Source of the DNA: an alpha proteobacterium SCGC AAA280-P20
Lineage (GTDB): Bacteria; Pseudomonadota; Alphaproteobacteria; Pelagibacterales; Pelagibacteraceae
Direction of reading: 5' to 3'
Length of the DNA: 48,602 bases
Assembly (NCBI GenBank): GCA_000371845.1
Contig: AQUE01000002.1
Coordinates: forward strand, 1-48,602
Shown here: positions 43,595-48,602 of the stretch, one piece after another
How the letters are laid out: each line of letters starts with the position of its first letter
Position numbering within the stretch: the first letter of the stretch is position 1
The notes under the pieces: model-generated
What the model was told of the DNA's origin: nothing
Databases searched by the model: none
What the model saw: only the letters and a program-made list of their open reading frames with translations
Position numbers and translations under genes: made by a program

Positions 43595-45265
43595 ATGCCA
43601 AGTGATATCGAAATAGCTCAAAAAGCAAAAATGCAAAAGATTTCCGATATCGCCAGAGATCGTTTAGGCATTCATGAAGATGATCTTGTGAACTATGGTC
43701 GCTATAAAGCAAAAGTTTCATTTTCTTATTTAGATAAATTAAAAAATAACATAGACGGAAAACTAATATTAGTTACAGCTATTAGCCCAACTCCTGCTGG
43801 TGAGGGAAAAACTACAACTACGGTAGGTTTGGGAGATGCCTTGAGTAGCATTGGAAAAAAAACAATGATTTGTTTACGTGAGCCTTCCTTAGGTCCTGTG
43901 TTTGGAATTAAAGGTGGAGCTACAGGTGGTGGACTAGCGCAAATAGTTCCAATGGAAGATATTAATTTTCATTTCACAGGTGATTTTGCGGCAATTGCAG
44001 CTGCTCATAATTTGTTAGCAGCAATGTTAGATAATCATATTTATCACGGCAATGAATTAGGAATTGATATCAAAACTATTCAGTGGAGACGCGCGATAGA
44101 CATGAATGACCGCGCTCTACGCAAAATTACTTTAGGATTAAATGAAAAAAAAGAGGGATTCCCACGTGAAGGAGGCTTTGACATTGTGGCCGCTTCTGAA
44201 ATCATGGCCATCTTTTGTCTTTCAACTTCCATTGAAGATTTAAAAAAACGTATTGGTCAAATTGTTGTAGCTTATAATAATAAAAATGAACCCGTTCTTG
44301 CAAAAGATTTAAAAGCCGTTGGTGCAATGACCGCACTTTTAAAAGATGCATTAGCTCCAAACTTAGTTCAGACGTTAGAAAACAATCCAGTTTTTATTCA
44401 TGGTGGTCCGTTTGCAAATATTGCGCATGGTTGCAATTCTGTAATAGCCACGAAAGCAGCATTAAAAATTTCAGACTATGTAGTTACTGAAGCTGGCTTT
44501 GGTGCTGACTTAGGTGCTGAAAAATTTATTGATATTAAATGCAGAAAAACTGGTCTCTATCCTTCAGTAACTGTATTGGTTGCAACAGTTCGAGCTATTA
44601 AATATCACGGCGGCGCCGAACTTTCTAACTTAACTAAAGAAGATATCTCTGCTCTTGATAAAGGACTTGTTAATTTAGAGCGTCATGTTGAGAACATGAC
44701 TAAAGTATTTAATTTACCATGCGTTGTAGCTATTAATAAATTTACAAGTGATACACCAGCAGAAATTCAATTAATTTTTGAAAGAATGAAAAAATTAAAT
44801 GTAAAAACTGTACTTTCTTCACATTGGAGTGATGGTGGCAAAGGTGCCGTTGATCTTGCAAAAATTGTTGTTGAATTATCTGAAAATTCCAATCAAAAAA
44901 TGCAATATGCCTATGAAGATAAAGACACGTTAATTGAAAAAATTAATAAAGTTGCTAAGAAAATCTATAGAGCAAGCGAAGTAACTATGGACGATAAAGT
45001 AAAAGCTCAAATTCAAAATTTACAAGATACAGGATATGGACATTTTCCAATTTGTATTGCAAAAACCCAAAGTTCTTTCTCTACAGATCCAAAGTTAAGA
45101 GGAGCACCATCAAACCACAGTATTGTAGTTCGTGAAATTCGTTTTTCTGCTGGAGCTGAATTTATTGTTATAATTTGTGGAAATATAATGACAATGCCGG
45201 GATTATCAAAGGTTCCTTCAGCGGAAAATATTGATTATCTTAACGGTAAGATTGTTGGTTTATAA
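43595..45265 (+). CDS. fhs: Formate-tetrahydrofolate ligase
   Basis: A 556-residue ATP-dependent enzyme that makes 10-formyl-THF from formate. [18 protein letters not shown] is the P-loop, and [40 protein letters not shown] and [12 protein letters not shown] are conserved segments. The length matches bacterial Fhs. It links formate to purine and Met-tRNA formylation or to serine metabolism; serCAB and pnt are nearby. The 189-base upstream region (43406-43594) has no riboswitch I recognise. Confidence 0.97.
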   Translation: MPSDIEIAQKAKMQKISDIARDRLGIHEDDLVNYGRYKAKVSFSYLDKLKNNIDGKLILVTAISPTPAGEGKTTTTVGLGDALSSIGKKTMICLREPSLGPVFGIKGGATGGGLAQIVPMEDINFHFTGDFAAIAAAHNLLAAMLDNHIYHGNELGIDIKTIQWRRAIDMNDRALRKITLGLNEKKEGFPREGGFDIVAASEIMAIFCLSTSIEDLKKRIGQIVVAYNNKNEPVLAKDLKAVGAMTALLKDALAPNLVQTLENNPVFIHGGPFANIAHGCNSVIATKAALKISDYVVTEAGFGADLGAEKFIDIKCRKTGLYPSVTVLVATVRAIKYHGGAELSNLTKEDISALDKGLVNLERHVENMTKVFNLPCVVAINKFTSDTPAEIQLIFERMKKLNVKTVLSSHWSDGGKGAVDLAKIVVELSENSNQKMQYAYEDKDTLIEKINKVAKKIYRASEVTMDDKVKAQIQNLQDTGYGHFPICIAKTQSSFSTDPKLRGAPSNHSIVVREIRFSAGAEFIVIICGNIMTMPGLSKVPSAENIDYLNGKIVGL

Positions 45266-45273
45266 AAAATAAA

Positions 45274-45585
45274 TTACCTTCCCCATTTTTCTTTAAACTT
45301 TTCTGGGTACTGTTGTTGGCTTTGATCACAAATTCCAAACAGTTTTGCGTATGGAAAATCTTTAAAATTCTTATTATCACTGATTTTTTCCTTAAAACTC
45401 TTGCTTATATAAGCCTTATTTTGCTCACCCCAAATGTAAATAAATCCTACATCCGCACATTTTTCTAATGCGGATTTGCGTGTTGCAAAAAATATTATTG
45501 TTAAAATAATTGCGGTGATGACGATTGCTGCAATAAAATAAATTAAGATTTTGTTCTTATTACTTTTTGTTTTAATGTTTCCCAT
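45274..45585 (-). CDS. Small membrane-anchored protein at the end of the liv operon
   Basis: A 103-residue protein. Residues 13-33 (ILIYFIAAIVITAIILTII) are one transmembrane helix after a basic N-terminus, so the C-terminal 70 residues probably face the periplasm. That part contains two cysteines (CADVGF and GICDQSQ) that could form a disulfide. No family is recognised. It overlaps the 3' end of livM by 43 bases in another frame and ends 8 bases from the convergent fhs gene. Confidence 0.65.
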   Translation of the reverse strand: MGNIKTKSNKNKILIYFIAAIVITAIILTIIFFATRKSALEKCADVGFIYIWGEQNKAYISKSFKEKISDNKNFKDFPYAKLFGICDQSQQQYPEKFKEKWGR

Positions 45586-46571
45586 AATTTTGCAAATCCA
45601 AGCGGCTCAAAAATCATTAATGTTATGATTAATCCACCAAATACGATTTGCTCAATGGAGCTTATGATTGTTGCATCAATCATACCGTGGAATACGTTAT
45701 TACCAAGAGCGTTTAAAACAACTGGAAAAAGTAAAATAAATGCAGCGCCAATAAATGCACCGGAAATTGTTCCAAGCCCCCCAATGATCGCCATAAACAT
45801 AATTTTAAATGATAGACTGATATTAAAAGCTGCAAACGGTTCAACACTTTTTAAATATGTATAAGTATAAAGAGCCCCCGCTATACCGCATAAAAAAGCA
45901 TTAATCGCAAAAGCTTGTAACTTAGTTTTTAAAAGCGAAACACCCATAGACTCTGCGGCTATATCCATATCTCTAACTGCCATCCAGTTTCTACCAGTGG
46001 CTCCTCGAGCCATATTAATAGCGAGCAAGGTTATAATAGTTACAATTGCTGCGACCAAAAGATACATCATATATCCATTAGTAAAGGCCACTCCATTTAT
46101 GTATATTTTTTGAAAAGTAGTTGATCCAGAAACGTCATAGTTTTTAAACCAACCGAATTTGTCTATAACCCACACAATAAAAAATTGTGATGCTAAGGTT
46201 GCAACCATTAAATAAATTCCTCTAATTCTAAGACTTGGTAATCCAAATATAAGTCCAAGACATGCTGCAATTAATCCTGATAAAACTAATGCTCCTAAGA
46301 AAGGCATATCAGGTATTCGAAGCATCATATTGTAACACGCATACGCTCCTGCACACATGAAGCCTGCAGCACCTAAAGATAATTGTCCGGTATAACCCAT
46401 CACAATATTTTGACCCAAGGCCGCAAGGGTTAAACATAACCAAGGTATTAAAATGGAAGTGTACCAATAATCACTTGTGATAACATTAGGTATCACTAAA
46501 AAACCTATTACTAATAACACGACAAAATTTATAATGTCAGCTTTTGTGTATCTCATAAAAACAGGTTTCAT
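45543..46571 (-). CDS. livM: Branched-chain amino acid ABC transporter permease LivM
   Basis: A 342-residue inner-membrane protein with about nine hydrophobic segments. GQNIVMGYTGQLSLGAAGFM, LRIRGIYLMVATLASQF and RDMDIAAESMGVSLLKTKLQ (the EAA-like loop that contacts the ATPase), then GGLGTISGAFIGAAF, are the LivM signature. The transported compound may be a branched-chain amino acid or another amino acid or amide; the binding protein is not in the window. LivH lies 3 bases upstream. Confidence 0.92.
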   Translation of the reverse strand: MKPVFMRYTKADIINFVVLLVIGFLVIPNVITSDYWYTSILIPWLCLTLAALGQNIVMGYTGQLSLGAAGFMCAGAYACYNMMLRIPDMPFLGALVLSGLIAACLGLIFGLPSLRIRGIYLMVATLASQFFIVWVIDKFGWFKNYDVSGSTTFQKIYINGVAFTNGYMMYLLVAAIVTIITLLAINMARGATGRNWMAVRDMDIAAESMGVSLLKTKLQAFAINAFLCGIAGALYTYTYLKSVEPFAAFNISLSFKIMFMAIIGGLGTISGAFIGAAFILLFPVVLNALGNNVFHGMIDATIISSIEQIVFGGLIITLMIFEPLGFAKLWETLKQKVIRTKS

Positions 46572-46574
46572 AAA

Positions 46575-47486
46575 TTAAACTCTTCTAATTATTTTTTCTC
46601 CAAATAAACCTTCTGGTCTATAGAGTAAAAATAATATTGATAACATATATGGAGCCCAAGCTTCGATTCCACCTTTAAAGTAAGGTCCAATATAAACTTC
46701 TAAAACTTTTTCAACAGCACCCACAAGTAATCCACCAACAATTGCTCCAGGAATTGATGAGAATCCTCCAATAATTAGAACTGGCAAAGCTTTTAACGCT
46801 AATTCAATAAGAGCAAATTGAACCCCTGCTCTTGCTCCCCACATCATTCCAGCAACCAAAGCAACAACTCCAGCAGCAGACCAAACGAGTAGCATGATAT
46901 GCTTTAAAGGAATTCCAATAGAGCTTGCAGCTCCAGGATCATCAGCAACTGCTCTCAATCCAAGTCCAATTTTTGTGTATTTGAATAAAAGCGTAAGAAG
47001 AGCGATCATACCGAACGCAACTAAACCTGCTGTTAAATCAAGTGCACTAATAAATAATTTTAAATTATCTGCAATCCACGGGATGGGAAAGTCTCCAATT
47101 CCAAGACTTAATTTTCTAACTTCAACACCCCATTTTGCCTGAGCAAGTCCTTCAAGAACGAAACCTAGTCCAATCGTTGCCATTAAAACTGTATCTTCAC
47201 TTTGATTCATTAATGGACGAAGTACTAATCTTTCAGTCAATAAACCAACCAATATCATCAGGAGAACAACTGCAAAAAAAGCAACTCCAAACGGCATTCC
47301 GTATTCCATAAATCCGCAAAATGAAAGTACGGCAAAGAACACCATGGCACCTTGTGCAAAATTAAATGTTGATGATGCTTTGTAAATAAGGACAAAGCCA
47401 AGAGCTACTAACGAATACATCGTTCCCGACAATAATCCGCCAACAAGAACTTCGAAAAAGAATAAAATTGAATCAGTCATGGGCAA
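46575..47486 (-). CDS. livH: Branched-chain amino acid ABC transporter permease LivH
   Basis: A 303-residue permease with about eight hydrophobic segments. GGLLSGTMYSLVALGFVLIY and KASSTFNFAQGAMVFF are the LivH start. RAVADDPGAASSIGIPLKHI is the loop that touches the ATPase. The C-terminal GGFSSIPGAIVGGLLVGAVE is conserved. It overlaps livG by 14 bases, so it is translated from the same message as livG. Confidence 0.92.
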   Translation of the reverse strand: MPMTDSILFFFEVLVGGLLSGTMYSLVALGFVLIYKASSTFNFAQGAMVFFAVLSFCGFMEYGMPFGVAFFAVVLLMILVGLLTERLVLRPLMNQSEDTVLMATIGLGFVLEGLAQAKWGVEVRKLSLGIGDFPIPWIADNLKLFISALDLTAGLVAFGMIALLTLLFKYTKIGLGLRAVADDPGAASSIGIPLKHIMLLVWSAAGVVALVAGMMWGARAGVQFALIELALKALPVLIIGGFSSIPGAIVGGLLVGAVEKVLEVYIGPYFKGGIEAWAPYMLSILFLLYRPEGLFGEKIIRRV

Positions 47487-48351
47487 CTCCTAAATAAGCA
47501 TCGATAACTTTTTTGTTAGCTCTAACTTTATCTGGTACATCATCACCAATAATTTTTCCATAGTCAAGAACAACAACTCTATCAGAAATATCCATTACGA
47601 CACCCATATCATGCTCAATTAAAACTATAGTTGTACCAAGCTCATCATTTACTTTTAAAATAAATCTGCACATGTCCCTTTTTTCTTCAACGTTCATTCC
47701 AGCCATTGGCTCATCTAACAATAATACATTAGCTTCTGTTGCTAACGCTCGTCCTAATTCAACTTTTTTTTGCAGACCATAAGGAAGTTTACCAACCGGT
47801 GTGTTTTTGATATTTTCAATTTCTAAGAATTTAATAATTTCTTCACACTTTTCTCTATTTTGCTTCTCTTCTCTTCTTGCTCTTGGAAGCTGAAGTGCCA
47901 CTTCAAAGAAATTAGCTTTGGAATGAAGTTTTCTGCCCACTAAAATATTATCTAACACTGACATTCTTTTAAAAAGAGCAAGGTTTTGAAAAGTTCTAGA
48001 GATTCCTTTTTGAGCAATAATATTAGGAGTAATTTTATCCAAAACTTCGCCTTTGAATAATATTTTTCCCTCTTGAGGCTTATAAATTCCATTAATACAA
48101 TTGAGTAATGAGCTCTTTCCAGCACCGTTTGGTCCGATAAGGGCTCTTATTTCATGCTCTAAAACGTCAAACGAAATGTTGGTAATAGCCTTAACACCAC
48201 CAAAACTTAGAGAAATATTTTTTACCTCTAAAATAGGTTTTCCAATTTTAAATTTTCTACTTTGTGTCATAATTTTTTTTTTACTTTTTGTCTTAACTTT
48301 TGTCTTAGTTCTCGTCTTAATTTTTGTCTTATTCCTTTTCTTTGTTACCAT
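47473..48351 (-). CDS. livG: Branched-chain amino acid ABC transporter ATPase LivG, with repeat-derived N-terminal extension
   Basis: A 292-residue ATPase: Walker A GPNGAGKSSLLNCI, signature LPYGLQKKVELGRALA, Walker B VLLLDEPMAGM and His switch VLIEHDMGVV. The family domain begins near residue 40 (ILEVKNISLSFGGVKAI). The first 27 residues are almost only Lys, Thr and Arg in the pattern KTK-x and are coded by a 12-bp tandem repeat. The ATG at 48351 forms a TAATG overlap with the livF stop, which favours the long form. Met28 (48270) is the alternative start without the extension. Confidence 0.9.
   Translation of the reverse strand: MVTKKRNKTKIKTRTKTKVKTKSKKKIMTQSRKFKIGKPILEVKNISLSFGGVKAITNISFDVLEHEIRALIGPNGAGKSSLLNCINGIYKPQEGKILFKGEVLDKITPNIIAQKGISRTFQNLALFKRMSVLDNILVGRKLHSKANFFEVALQLPRARREEKQNREKCEEIIKFLEIENIKNTPVGKLPYGLQKKVELGRALATEANVLLLDEPMAGMNVEEKRDMCRFILKVNDELGTTIVLIEHDMGVVMDISDRVVVLDYGKIIGDDVPDKVRANKKVIDAYLGVAHD
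48283..48330 (-). repeat. Four 12-bp tandem repeats inside livG
   Basis: Plus-strand units ACTTTTTGTCTT, AACTTTTGTCTT, AGTTCTCGTCTT and AATTTTTGTCTT lie end to end; every unit ends in GTCTT. On the coding strand they give four Lys-Thr-(Lys/Arg)-x repeats. Twelve bases keep the frame, so unit gain or loss would lengthen or shorten the basic tail without breaking the gene. Confidence 0.85.
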
Positions 48352-48602
48352 TATTTGTTTTTATTCTCATTATCCTTAATGGCGTCTCTGAAATTTAATC
48401 TTTTTCCTTTTGAAATTCCTAAATACAGTTCTTTCACCTGGTCGTTACCTAATAAGCTTTTTGCTGATCCTTCTAACATTATTTTTCCTGTTTCTAGAAT
48501 ATATCCGTAGTCAGAATTTTTAAGAGCGATATTGGTGTTTTGTTCTGCTAATAAAATACTAACTCCTTCTTTTTCATTTAACATTTTTACAATATTAAAT
48601 AT
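48351..48602 (-). CDS. livF: Branched-chain amino acid ABC transporter ATPase LivF, 3' part
   Basis: The frame is open to the right window edge, so this is the C-terminal part (83 residues). It contains GVSILLAEQNTNIALKNSDY, the LivF switch segment, and YILETGKIMLEGSAKSLLGN, a typical LivF C-terminal end with YLGI. The tail NFRDAIKDNENKNK is an extra basic and acidic end. The ATG at 48584 is internal. Its stop overlaps the livG start by one base. Confidence 0.9.
   Translation of the reverse strand: MFNIVKMLNEKEGVSILLAEQNTNIALKNSDYGYILETGKIMLEGSAKSLLGNDQVKELYLGISKGKRLNFRDAIKDNENKNK

Noticed and set aside
48262..48510. Plus-strand hydrophobic frames opposite livG/livF start
   Set aside because: The Phe/Leu/Val pattern is only the complement of the Lys-Thr repeat and adjacent livF codons.
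1..48602. Prophage, insertion sequence, toxin-antitoxin or CRISPR system
   Set aside because: No integrase, transposase, cas gene, terminal inverted repeats or spaced repeat array was seen on either strand.

Overview
The window reads as a chromosomal segment of a streamlined, AT-rich alphaproteobacterium (GC about 30% by eye). Alphaproteobacterial signs are the split pntAA-pntAB-pntB transhydrogenase, the alpha-type SerC, dxs-ispA-xseB, the RecX C-terminal extension, a stand-alone CHCC zinc finger and a DUF3553 protein. Tiny intergenic gaps, many 1-, 4- and 8-bp gene overlaps, a TRAP transporter, AcuI and a CADD-type protein suggest a free-living marine lineage such as Pelagibacterales (SAR11) or a relative. 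That placement is inference. No phage, insertion sequence, CRISPR array or rRNA was seen, and no gene-free stretch exceeds about 205 bases.

Layout. 1-2391: 3' part of an FAD/Fe-S 2-hydroxyacid dehydrogenase, then dusA. 2384-7782: malonyl-CoA decarboxylase, a DctMQP TRAP transporter and a divergent class III CoA-transferase, which together read as a malonate (or related diacid) uptake and activation module; dctM carries an apparent +1 frameshift in a G7 tract. 7783-10960: rpoZ, a 3-hydroxyisobutyrate dehydrogenase family gene with an apparent +1 frameshift in an A8 tract, an FMN-binding PNPOx-like protein, a gamma carbonic anhydrase and a thioredoxin-like protein. 10961-16801: a surface-glycan patch (GT4, GT9, DUF6165, a nitrilase-family amidase, GT11, a DUF268 protein and a GT-A-like protein) that ends at a tRNA-Met(CAU). 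16939-24033: housekeeping genes (yjbQ, mnmA, cysQ, recX, rhodanese, bcp) with several very small genes, among them a 27-residue Arg/Lys-rich peptide, DUF3553 and a small membrane protein.

24026-27648 is a fully overlapping serC-serA-serB operon, the whole phosphorylated serine pathway. It is followed by a CADD/PqqC-like protein that carries every residue I recall as important for the self-sacrificing p-aminobenzoate synthase of Chlamydia, then HU, RseP, LysE, LysR, AcuI, a CHCC zinc finger and folE. 33459-38072: hisI, a 2OG-oxygenase-like protein, DUF2237, then dxs-ispA-xseB. 38117-45265: a Sua5-type tRNA modification gene coupled to a two-gene ABC exporter, the pnt operon, and a divergent fhs. 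45274-48602: livF (partial)-livG-livH-livM and a small membrane protein.

Together the genes cover uptake of organic and amino acids, serine/one-carbon/folate metabolism (serCAB, fhs, folE, putative CADD pABA synthase, pnt for NADPH), isoprenoid precursors and envelope glycans. The points most worth checking are the CADD-type pABA synthase, the malonate module, the two homopolymer frameshifts, the 27-aa basic ORF, the tRNA-abutting glycan gene, and the 12-bp tandem repeat that forms a basic N-terminus on LivG.
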